DNA of 64,000 nucleotides from a bacterium (GTDB lineage: Bacteria; Myxococcota_A; UBA9160; SZUA-336), in the NCBI GenBank assembly GCA_024226335.1, contig JAAELY010000529.1, forward strand, positions 27,286 through 91,285, in the 5' to 3' direction. A program made the translations under genes and the position numbers. The notes under the pieces are model-generated. The model was not told the DNA's origin. It was given only the letters and a program-made list of their open reading frames with translations, and did not search any database. Shown one piece after another: positions 17,660 to 25,330 of the stretch. Position 1 is the first letter of the stretch. Each line of letters opens with the position of its first letter.

Positions 17660-18310
17660 ATGAGTGATGAGCGCGTATCCGAGGTCGCAACGGAGCCCGA
17701 ATCCGGGGTCGCGTCGGGGATGTCGGCTCAGGCCAGCACGACCCGGGGTGTCATTCTCGCCGCAGCGCGCGAGCGCTTTCTGCGCTTCGGCCCGCGCAAG
17801 ACCACGATGGAGGAGGTGGCTCGCGAGGCGGGCTGTTCGCGCACCACTCTCTATTCGCACTTTCGCAACATGGAAGATCTCTACGGAAGCCTGCTCCGGC
17901 AAGGCGCCGAGGATTTCATCCGCGAGGCCGAATCCGTACTCGACTCAAGCGATAGCGCCCGCAAGAAGATCCGCCGCATCGTCGAGCTGACTCGCTCGAC
18001 CTACGCGCGCAATCCGGTTTTGCGAATGGCGCTCTCGGGTGACGCAGAGATGAGTCTCGCGCCCATCGCCCACGCCTTCACCCGCGAGCAGGAGCGACGC
18101 ATCATCGATCTTCTGCATCGGGCCATCGCAGAGGGCGTCGAAGAGGGTTCGCTGCGCGCCAGCGATCCCGAGCGCGTCGCCTATCTGATGTTCCATCTGG
18201 GCAGCTTCCTCGTGGAACGCGAAACCTCGGGTATGGCCGACTACCCGTTCGACGAGATCATCTTTTTGATGGACGACGTCTTCTCCCATGGGATCGCGGC
18301 GGATCGCTGA
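17660..18310 (+). CDS. TetR/AcrR family transcriptional regulator
   Basis: 216 residues. The N-terminal helix-turn-helix (TRGVILAAARERFLRFG, TTMEEVAREAGCSRTTLYSH) spans about residues 28-75. The C-terminal ligand-binding domain is helical (RKKIRRIVELTRSTYARNP). The frame is open far upstream, but the ATG at 17660 sits just after the -10 box and gives a normal family length. Likely represses both the leftward operon and the rightward acyl-CoA operon it leads, with an acyl-CoA or the free acid as inducer (inference from context). Confidence 0.9.
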   Translation: MSDERVSEVATEPESGVASGMSAQASTTRGVILAAARERFLRFGPRKTTMEEVAREAGCSRTTLYSHFRNMEDLYGSLLRQGAEDFIREAESVLDSSDSARKKIRRIVELTRSTYARNPVLRMALSGDAEMSLAPIAHAFTREQERRIIDLLHRAIAEGVEEGSLRASDPERVAYLMFHLGSFLVERETSGMADYPFDEIIFLMDDVFSHGIAADR

Positions 18311-18356
18311 ACATCCCATCAGCCCTGTCAGTAGCAGGAATCAGGAGTTCCAAGAA

Positions 18357-19514
18357 ATGGCATTCCCCCAATGGACCGAAGAGCACGGAGCTTTTCGCGC
18401 GAGCGTACGCCGCTTTGCCGAGCAGGAGATCCGGCCCTACGCCGAAAAGTGGCAGGCCGAGGGTTACTTCCCGGACGACTTGTTCCGCAAGGCGGGAGAG
18501 GTCGGTCTGCTGGGAATTCGCTTCGATCCAAAGTGGGGTGGGAGCGGGCTCGACTACTGGTACACCGCGATTCTCGTCGAAGAACTCGTGCGCGGCCGCG
18601 ATATCGGCTGTGTGGTCGGCCTGCTCGTGCAATGCGAGATGGCGACGGCCGTGATGCACGACCACGGCAGCGATGAGATCCGACAGGAGTGGCTGGTTCC
18701 CGCGATCAAGGGTGAGCGCATCGCTGCTCTCGGCGTGTCAGAACCCGGCGGAGGTTCTGATGTCGCCTCGCTTCAGACCACGGCGACGCTCGATGGGGAT
18801 GATTATGTGATCAATGGTTCGAAGATCTTCATTTCCAATGGCGCTCGCGCGGATTTCGTGACACTCGCCGTGCGCACGGGCGGGCCCGGAGTCGATGGCG
18901 TCAGCCTCGTGGTCTGTCCCACCGACGCCAAGGGTTTTCAGGTGAGCCGACGCTTGAAGAAGGTCGATCTCCACTCGAGCGACACTGCAGAGCTCTTCTT
19001 CGACGACATGAGGATCCCACGGCGTTACCTGATCGGCGAAGAGGGCCGCGGCTTCCGCTACATCATGGGTGCTTTTCAGGGTGAGCGTCTGGTGCTCTCG
19101 GTGATGATGAACGCGCTGTGTGACGATGTATTGGCTGAGACGCTCGGCTATCTGGCTGAGCGTAAGGTCTTCGGTCGCTCCGTCGCCTCCATGCAGGTCT
19201 GGCGACACCGGATGGCAGACTGGATGACCCGATTGGAGGCTTCGCGGGCGCTCACCTATCGTGCGGCCGAGCAACTCGCGACGGGGGATCGCGATGGCGA
19301 CCTGTCGGTCAGCATGTCGAAGCTATTTGCGGCCGATATGATTCGCGGACTGATTCTCGACTGCGCGCACGCTTTTGGCGGTTACGGTTTCATGGAAGAG
19401 AACTACGTAGCCCGCTGTTCGCGCGGGGTGCAGAACTGGGGGATCGGCGCGGGTACCAGCGACGTCATGCGCGAGATCATTGCGAAGCGACGCATGCCTG
19501 CGGAATCTCAATGA
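18357..19514 (+). CDS. Acyl-CoA dehydrogenase
   Basis: 385-residue acyl-CoA dehydrogenase, distinct from the one at 14277-15425. FAD-region motif is LGVSEPGGGSDVASLQTTA and the C-terminus has HAFGGYGFMEENYVARCSR followed by GIGAGTSDVMREIIAKRRM. The frame is open to 18288, but the ATG at 18357 has AGGAG nine bases upstream and fits the family start. Its stop overlaps the next gene's start (ATGA), so the two are translationally coupled. Confidence 0.9.
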   Translation: MAFPQWTEEHGAFRASVRRFAEQEIRPYAEKWQAEGYFPDDLFRKAGEVGLLGIRFDPKWGGSGLDYWYTAILVEELVRGRDIGCVVGLLVQCEMATAVMHDHGSDEIRQEWLVPAIKGERIAALGVSEPGGGSDVASLQTTATLDGDDYVINGSKIFISNGARADFVTLAVRTGGPGVDGVSLVVCPTDAKGFQVSRRLKKVDLHSSDTAELFFDDMRIPRRYLIGEEGRGFRYIMGAFQGERLVLSVMMNALCDDVLAETLGYLAERKVFGRSVASMQVWRHRMADWMTRLEASRALTYRAAEQLATGDRDGDLSVSMSKLFAADMIRGLILDCAHAFGGYGFMEENYVARCSRGVQNWGIGAGTSDVMREIIAKRRMPAESQ

Positions 19515-20644
19515 CCCGTCGCGCCGTCATCTCAGGTGTCGGTCACACCGACTTCGGAAAACTCGAAGGGCGCAGTCCGTGGCATCTGGAAGCGGAAGCT
19601 GCTGCGGCAGCGGTAGCGGATGCCGGACTTCAGCCTTCGGATGTGGATGGTCTGCTCACCGATCCCGGTCCCTCGCAGGGGATCCTCGACGGCATTACTC
19701 CCCACTTCCTGCGGATGGGCGCACAACTGGGCCTGGATCCCGACTACGCGGGATCGGAGATCCTGGGTGGGGCCGGAAGCGTCGCGATCGTGGAGCGCGC
19801 CGCACTCGCCGTCGAGGCGGGGTTATGCGATGTGTGTTTGTGCATCTATGGCGACAGTCCTCTTTCGAGTCCGGGTTCATTCGACTACGCGCGTGGCGAT
19901 GAATCGGCTTTCGGCTTTTTCGGCGCCGCCGGCCTGCACGCATTGGCCACTCGACGTCATATGCACCGCTTCGGTACGCGCTTCGAGCACCTCGGAGAAG
20001 TCGCCGTAGCAGCGAGAGCCCACGGAGCGCGCACGCCACACGCACAGAAGCGCAAGCCGATCTCGATGGACGACTATCTGGCCTCGGGACAACTGGTCGA
20101 ACCGCTGCGCAAGCTCGATTGTTGTCTGGTTTCAGACGGAGCTGCGGCAGTGCTGGTCACGACCGCGGAGCGAGCCAGAGATCTGCGCACTCCCGCCGTC
20201 CGCATCCTCGGTCACGCCCAGGCTCACAGTCTGTCCACCTATGCAACGCCGGAACACTTCGACCGACTGCCCGCTGCGCGTTGTGGTCCCCGGGCACTTG
20301 GCGCCGCGGGGCTCGGCGCCAAAGACATCGATGTGGCACTTCTGTACGACTGTTTCACGATCGTCGTCCTGCTTCAGTTGGAGGACTACGGTTTCTGCAA
20401 GCAGGGGGAATCGGGACCCTTCGTCGAAGGCGGGCGCATCGGCCCGGCTGGCAGCCTGCCGGTGAATCCCAGCGGCGGACTTCTGGCGGAGGGCTACGGC
20501 AGCGGCATGCTGCACGTGATCGAAGCCGTACGTCAGTTGCGCGGCGAAACGGGTGATCGTCAGGTGGCCGGCGCCGAGACCGCGCTCGTATCGGGTCACG
20601 GTCTCGGCATGAATACCCACGCCACCCTGGTCCTCGGGAGCTGA
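19511..20644 (+). CDS. Thiolase-fold lipid-transfer-type protein (Ltp2-like), probable aldolase subunit
   Basis: 377-residue thiolase homologue of the SCP2/Ltp type. In true thiolases the nucleophilic Cys sits in a CASG-like loop near residue 90. Here the aligned segment is GGAGS (86-90) with no Cys. The C-terminal region reads VNPSGGLLAEGYGSG and SGHGLGMNTHAT rather than the thiolase CxG loop. In actinobacterial steroid side-chain degradation such proteins (Ltp2) pair with a DUF35 protein and act as retro-aldolases. The next gene here is DUF35, 4 nt away. By analogy I infer C-C cleavage of a beta-hydroxyacyl-CoA. Confidence 0.8.
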   Translation: MTRRAVISGVGHTDFGKLEGRSPWHLEAEAAAAAVADAGLQPSDVDGLLTDPGPSQGILDGITPHFLRMGAQLGLDPDYAGSEILGGAGSVAIVERAALAVEAGLCDVCLCIYGDSPLSSPGSFDYARGDESAFGFFGAAGLHALATRRHMHRFGTRFEHLGEVAVAARAHGARTPHAQKRKPISMDDYLASGQLVEPLRKLDCCLVSDGAAAVLVTTAERARDLRTPAVRILGHAQAHSLSTYATPEHFDRLPAARCGPRALGAAGLGAKDIDVALLYDCFTIVVLLQLEDYGFCKQGESGPFVEGGRIGPAGSLPVNPSGGLLAEGYGSGMLHVIEAVRQLRGETGDRQVAGAETALVSGHGLGMNTHATLVLGS

Positions 20645-20648
20645 ACTC

Positions 20649-21068
20649 TTGTCCGACCCTCGACCTCCCCAGCCGCAGCCCGACGCTCTGACGAAGGCCT
20701 ACTGGGAGGCGTGTCGCCGGGGTTCACTGGAAGTCTCGGCCTGCGAAGACTGCGGACATCTCTTTCTGCCACCCGGCCCCTGCTGTCCGCAGTGCTGGTC
20801 GATGCAACTCGGCGTTCGACCGGTCTCGGGTCGGGGACACGTGTTCAGCTTTACCATCTATCGCCGGACCTACCATCCGGGAATGCCAGAACCCTATGTG
20901 GTCGCGCTCGTGCAACTCGACGAGGGGCCGCGCCTCATCTCGAATATCGTGGGTTGCGAGCCGGAAGAAGTCAGTGTCGATATGCCGGTTCGGGTTCGCT
21001 TCGAAGATGTGGGAGACTTCAAGCTGCCGCGCTTCGAAAGGGCGGTCGACGGCGGAGGAACTTCATGA
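20649..21068 (+). CDS. DUF35 (zinc ribbon/OB-fold) protein, probable partner of the thiolase-like protein
   Basis: 139 residues. A rubredoxin-like zinc ribbon (C32-x2-C35, C46-x2-C49) is followed by an OB-fold (GRGHVFSFTIYRRTYHPGMP, then PYVVALVQLDEGPR). DUF35 proteins bind acyl-CoA and form complexes with thiolase-fold proteins such as Ltp2 or HMG-CoA synthase. The TTG start lies 4 nt after the thiolase-like stop, and its own stop overlaps the crotonase ATG. The coupling strongly suggests a stoichiometric complex with the 19511-20644 product. Confidence 0.88.
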   Translation: MSDPRPPQPQPDALTKAYWEACRRGSLEVSACEDCGHLFLPPGPCCPQCWSMQLGVRPVSGRGHVFSFTIYRRTYHPGMPEPYVVALVQLDEGPRLISNIVGCEPEEVSVDMPVRVRFEDVGDFKLPRFERAVDGGGTS

Positions 21069-21856
21069 GTATCCGTTTTGAAATTGAGGGAGCCGTTGCG
21101 CTTCTGACGATCGACCGACCCAAAGTGCACAACGCACTGGACTTCGAGACGAGCGATGGGCTGGTGGACGCGTGGATGCGCTTCCGCGACGACGACGCCC
21201 TGCGGGTTGCGATCCTGACCGGCGCGGGCGAACGGGCTTTCTGTGCCGGTGCAGACCTCCGCGGTGTCGGCGATTTCTACAAGACACTTACTTCGACGCA
21301 ACGCCTCCGCCGCTCCGAACAGGTCCCGGGTCTCGGTGGAATCACGAAGAACCTCGCGATCGACAAACCGATCATCGCTGCGGTCAATGGGCACTGTCTG
21401 GCCGGCGGACTCGAGATCGCGCTGGCCTGCGATCTGCGCATCGCCTCTGAGAACGCGAGCTTCGGTTTGCCAGAAGTGACCCGTGGCATCATCCCCGGTG
21501 CCGGCGGTACCCAGCGGCTTCCCCGACTCGTCGGCCCCGAACGCGCACTCGATCTGATCTTGACGGGTCGGCGCATCGATGCGGGCGAAGCAGAGCGCAT
21601 GGGTCTGGTCTCGCGTGTGGTTGCACTCGAGAATCTGCAAGAAGAGGCGCTGGCCACGGCGAATGCGATCGCGACGAACGGTCCGCTGGCCGTGCGGGCC
21701 GCCAAGGCTGCCGTCTGGCGCGGCCTCGAGACTTCGCTGGAGGAAGGCCTGCGCCTGGAGCAGTTGCTGGCCGAACCCGTGCGCCAGAGTGAAGACGCGC
21801 AGGAGGGCCCGCGCGCATTCCTCGAGAAACGCAAACCCGTGTTCAAGGGGAGATAG
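21065..21856 (+). CDS. Enoyl-CoA hydratase (crotonase) family protein
   Basis: 263-residue crotonase with oxyanion-hole motifs FCAGADLRG and HCLAGGLEIALACDLR. The first catalytic Glu is present (PEVTRGIIPGAGG). The second aligns to Asp (RALDLILTG, where classical crotonase has Glu), a conservative change. The frame is open to 20711, but the ATG at 21065 overlaps the DUF35 stop (ATGA) and begins the family domain. It probably hydrates the enoyl-CoA made by the upstream dehydrogenase, producing the beta-hydroxyacyl-CoA for the thiolase-like/DUF35 pair. Confidence 0.9.
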   Translation: MSIRFEIEGAVALLTIDRPKVHNALDFETSDGLVDAWMRFRDDDALRVAILTGAGERAFCAGADLRGVGDFYKTLTSTQRLRRSEQVPGLGGITKNLAIDKPIIAAVNGHCLAGGLEIALACDLRIASENASFGLPEVTRGIIPGAGGTQRLPRLVGPERALDLILTGRRIDAGEAERMGLVSRVVALENLQEEALATANAIATNGPLAVRAAKAAVWRGLETSLEEGLRLEQLLAEPVRQSEDAQEGPRAFLEKRKPVFKGR

Positions 21857-21860
21857 TCGC

Positions 21861-22709
21861 ATGCCCAGCCCCCCGCGTCGCCACGTTGGTCAGTACGTTT
21901 CCTCCGGAGACTGGAGCGACTACTGGACCACGCGCATCAGTCGCGCAGAGAGCGGAAAGATCCGCGTGCGCGGCTATCCAATCGAAGAACTGATCGAACA
22001 CCTCTCGTATACCGAGTCCGCGTTCCTGCTATTGCGCGGAGAACTTCCAGACGAGCGCGAGACTGCTCTCTTCGACCTCGCATTGCGCAGCGGCATGGAT
22101 CAGCAGTTCATCAGTTCGGCCGCCTGCGCCGCTCGCTACACGGCCTCCGCGTTTCCCGACTCTCCGGTTCCCGCACTGGCCAGCGGCATACTTGCCAGCG
22201 GTTCCGTGACGGGTTCGCCCCAGGAACCGGCGGAGATGCTGATCGAGGCGCTGGAGTGGAAACTTCCCGAAGGGGAAGCGGCGTCACGCGTGCTCGAAAC
22301 CTGGTTCGAGCGACGCGGTGCGGTGCCGGGTCTGGGGCACCCGATGCACAAGCAGGCGGAACCTCGAGCGGTAACACTGCGTCGAATTGCCTGCGAGCGC
22401 GGTGGTTGGCGAGAACACGGAAACTTGCTCGACGCCATCGAAGCCGAACTAGAACGAAAGAAGGGCCGTCGCATTCCGATCAATCTCGCGGGAGCACTCG
22501 GCGCACTTCTGGCCGACCTCGGTTTCGACCCGCTGGCGATCGGTGGCCTCGGCGCACTCAGCTATGGCATGGCACTACTCAGTCACATCGTCGAAGAGAT
22601 TCGCGAGGGAGTTCCGCTCCGGATCATTCCGGATGCATTGGGTGCGCACTACGCTGGACCGGAAGCGCGTTCCCTGCCTGAAGAACGCAAACGGAGGGGC
22701 GAGCGATGA
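21861..22709 (+). CDS. Short citrate-synthase-fold protein with degenerate active site
   Basis: 282 residues, versus about 360-430 for citrate synthases. Citrate-synthase landmarks are clear (KIRVRGYPIEELIE, GLGHPMHKQAEPRA, SHIVEEIREG). Of the three catalytic residues only the middle His is kept (H160 in GLGH). The first, normally HGGA, reads VTGSPQEPAEML (T117), and the catalytic Asp of the NVDFYSG motif aligns to A210 (INLAGALG). Similar short proteins are sometimes labelled citryl-CoA lyase; that activity is not supported by these residues. Its stop overlaps the CoA-ligase start (ATGA), so it belongs to the operon. Confidence 0.8.
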   Translation: MPSPPRRHVGQYVSSGDWSDYWTTRISRAESGKIRVRGYPIEELIEHLSYTESAFLLLRGELPDERETALFDLALRSGMDQQFISSAACAARYTASAFPDSPVPALASGILASGSVTGSPQEPAEMLIEALEWKLPEGEAASRVLETWFERRGAVPGLGHPMHKQAEPRAVTLRRIACERGGWREHGNLLDAIEAELERKKGRRIPINLAGALGALLADLGFDPLAIGGLGALSYGMALLSHIVEEIREGVPLRIIPDALGAHYAGPEARSLPEERKRRGER

Positions 22710-24265
22710 TTCATCCCTATTCACACTACCCCGCGCGGGCGGCGCGGCGCTGGCCCGATCGCATCGCCCTCGTGGAAGCCGAGCGACGTCGCAACTATCG
22801 CGAACTCGATGAGCGGGCGACCCGACTGGCGCGTGCGCTGGTCGGGCTGGGTCTCGAACCTGGAGAGCGCGTGTCGCTGGTTCAGGAGAACCGGATCGAA
22901 TACGTCGAGACGGTGATTGCGATCGCGCGTGCCGGAGGTGTGCTGGTGCCGCTACTCGGTGCGCTCACCGCGGGCGAGCACGCCTTCATGGTGCGTGACG
23001 CCGAATCCCGCTTCGTGATCGCCCTCGGAGCAGAGACGATCGTGCGCGCCAGGCAGGCGGCCGGAGAGAACGCCAAGGTTCTCGCACTGGTCGCCGAGGA
23101 AGGCGTGACGAATCTCGCGGCGCTCGCGGAAGGCGAGTCTGCGGAGCCTTTCTCGGTCGATCGCTCGCCCGATTCGCTGGCCCAGATCCTCTACACCTCG
23201 GGCACCACCGGTCATCCCAAGGGAGTCACACATAGTTATGCGAGCGTGGCGGCGGCGATGGGCGCCTGGGTGACCTCGTTTGGTGTCGGTCCCGAGGACC
23301 GTCTACTCGGCCAACTCGCGCTCAGTCACTTCGGTGGACGAGCAATGGATACTTCCTGGGTCGCCGGCGCGACTCTCGTGATCTTGCCCGGGCCGGATCC
23401 CAAGGAGATGCTTGCCACCATCGCCCAGCACCGTGTCAGCATGGTTCTGATCATCCCGACGCTTCTGCGTATGCTCCTGGACCATCCCGACGCCGCGGAC
23501 GCGGATCTTTCGAGTCTGCGCGCGGTCGTCTACGCGGCCGCACCCGCAGCACCCGCTCTGGTGCGTCGTTCGTTCGAGCGTCTGGGACCGGTTCTGTACA
23601 CGGGCTTCGGTCAGACCGAAGCCTACGCACTCAATACCTTCATGGATCCCGACGAGCACGAAGCGGCTCTGGCCGCAGGTGGTGAGAGACTCACCTCGGT
23701 GGGGCGCGAACGGTCGGGCTTTGCACAGGTCCGCATCTGTGACGAAGACGGAAATGAGATGCCGCGCGGCGAGGTAGGCGAAATCTGTATGTGTGCGCCC
23801 TGGACGACACCGGGTTTCTGGAAGCGCCCCGATCTCGATCGCGAACGACTCGACGGAGGTTGGTTACGCACCGGAGATCTGGGTCGCATGGACGCGCAAG
23901 ACTTCGTCTTCCTGGCCGATCGCAAGGAAGACAAGATCATCACCGGTGGTTTCAATGTCTATCCCGCGGAGATCGAAGGAACCCTCGCCGAACACCCGGC
24001 CGTGGCGGAGTGCGCGGTCTTCGCGATCCCCGATCCGAAGTGGGGCGAAGCGATCCGCGCCGCTGTCACATTGCGCCCCGGTCACGAAACGGACGCCGAG
24101 CAACTGATTGCCTTCTGCAAGGAGCACTTGGCCCGCTTCAAGGTGCCCAAGGCCATCGACGTGCTCGCGGAACTTCCGAAGACGGGTGTTGGCAAGATTT
24201 TGCGTCGCGCTCTGCGCGATCCGTGGTGGAAGGACCAGGAACGAGGCGTTCATGGAGCGGAGTGA
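22706..24265 (+). CDS. AMP-dependent acyl-CoA synthetase/CoA ligase
   Basis: 519-residue adenylate-forming enzyme. The phosphate loop is YTSGTTGHPKG, the adenine-pocket motif GFGQTEAYALN, and the hinge GGFNVYPAEIE. The catalytic Lys region is KTGVGKILRRALR. It converts a carboxylic acid, ATP and CoA to acyl-CoA, and is the likely entry step for the pathway encoded by this operon. The ATG overlaps the preceding stop. Chain-length or ring specificity cannot be read from the sequence. Confidence 0.9.
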   Translation: MIHPYSHYPARAARRWPDRIALVEAERRRNYRELDERATRLARALVGLGLEPGERVSLVQENRIEYVETVIAIARAGGVLVPLLGALTAGEHAFMVRDAESRFVIALGAETIVRARQAAGENAKVLALVAEEGVTNLAALAEGESAEPFSVDRSPDSLAQILYTSGTTGHPKGVTHSYASVAAAMGAWVTSFGVGPEDRLLGQLALSHFGGRAMDTSWVAGATLVILPGPDPKEMLATIAQHRVSMVLIIPTLLRMLLDHPDAADADLSSLRAVVYAAAPAAPALVRRSFERLGPVLYTGFGQTEAYALNTFMDPDEHEAALAAGGERLTSVGRERSGFAQVRICDEDGNEMPRGEVGEICMCAPWTTPGFWKRPDLDRERLDGGWLRTGDLGRMDAQDFVFLADRKEDKIITGGFNVYPAEIEGTLAEHPAVAECAVFAIPDPKWGEAIRAAVTLRPGHETDAEQLIAFCKEHLARFKVPKAIDVLAELPKTGVGKILRRALRDPWWKDQERGVHGAE

Positions 24266-24289
24266 TTTCGACAAAGATGAGGGAAGACG

Positions 24290-25330
24290 ATGAAAGCTGT
24301 ACGTCTCTACGAAGGTCCCGAAGTGCGGGTCGAGGATGTTCCGGAGCCAGAGGTGGGTCCCGACCAGTTGCGAGTCGCCATCCAGGCCGCCGGGTTATGC
24401 GGAACCGATCTGCACGCCGCCCACGGTCGGCTTCCGGTGCCGAACCTTCCCGTGATCATGGGCCACGAAGGGGCGGGGATCGTAGAAGTAGTAGGGGAGG
24501 GCGTCAGCGGTTTCAGCCCAGGTGATCGCGTCCTGCTGTTGCCCAGCGAGACCTGCGGCACTTGCCCGGCTTGCGAAGCGGGGCATCTGGGTCTGTGTCC
24601 GGGAGCGCAAATCTTCGGCATGGCGCGCGACGGGACGTTTGCCGAGAAGATCACCGTTCCGGCCGCGTGCGCGTTGCCGCTTCCGGGTGAGATTGCATTC
24701 GAGCACGGCGCCATCCTGGCAGATGCCGTGGCGACGGCCTATCACGCCGTCGCCACGCGCGCGGGAATCAGTGGCGGGGAACGGGTTGTGGTGCTCGGCT
24801 GCGGCGGTGTCGGCTATCACGCGATATTGCTGGCGCGCTTGATGGGTGCGAAGACGGTCGTTGCGGCCGATGCCAGCGCGGGTGCGTTGCGCCGGGCTGT
24901 GCAGGCGGGAGCCGATTTCACCGTGGACGTGACGGCGCCAAACGCGCGCAAGGCGATTCGCCAGGCCGCGGGTGGTGGAGGACCCGAGCTGGTGATCGAG
25001 TACGCGGGCAAGAAGGCATCTGTCGAACTCGCGATGGCGTCGGTGGCGCGGGGCGGTCGCGTGATCGTCGGCGGTGTTGGTATGGAATCGCCCGAACTCG
25101 GCCCGCTGGTTTCCTTCGTGGGCAAGGAGATCGGCGTCCTGGGCTCGATGGGTTACACGCGAGACGAACTAAAGCAGGTCGTCCAACTCACGGCCACGGG
25201 CAAACTCGACCTCTCCGGTTCCATCACGGCTCGCTACCCCCTCGACCAGACGATTCAGGCGCTCGAGGATCTGGCCAACCACCACAACGACCCCGTGCGA
25301 CTCGCTCTGCTTCCGCAGGGGATGTCGTGA
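24290..25330 (+). CDS. Zinc-dependent alcohol dehydrogenase (MDR family)
   Basis: 346 residues. Catalytic zinc ligands lie in GLCGTDLHA and GHEGAG. The structural zinc lobe has four Cys (CGTCPACEAGHLGLC). The Rossmann motif is VLGCGGVGYHA, and the downstream strand ends AADAS. It starts 24 nt after the CoA ligase, and its TGA overlaps the GTG start of the next dehydrogenase. Probably oxidises an alcohol or hydroxyacyl intermediate released by the pathway. The exact substrate is unknown. Confidence 0.88.
   Translation: MKAVRLYEGPEVRVEDVPEPEVGPDQLRVAIQAAGLCGTDLHAAHGRLPVPNLPVIMGHEGAGIVEVVGEGVSGFSPGDRVLLLPSETCGTCPACEAGHLGLCPGAQIFGMARDGTFAEKITVPAACALPLPGEIAFEHGAILADAVATAYHAVATRAGISGGERVVVLGCGGVGYHAILLARLMGAKTVVAADASAGALRRAVQAGADFTVDVTAPNARKAIRQAAGGGGPELVIEYAGKKASVELAMASVARGGRVIVGGVGMESPELGPLVSFVGKEIGVLGSMGYTRDELKQVVQLTATGKLDLSGSITARYPLDQTIQALEDLANHHNDPVRLALLPQGMS

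Noticed and set aside
20894..21862. 322-codon open frame on the minus strand
   Set aside because: Antisense to the DUF35 gene and a well-supported crotonase gene.
21861..22709. Calling this gene gltA or citryl-CoA lyase
   Set aside because: Two of the three catalytic residues are absent and the protein is about 100 residues short.
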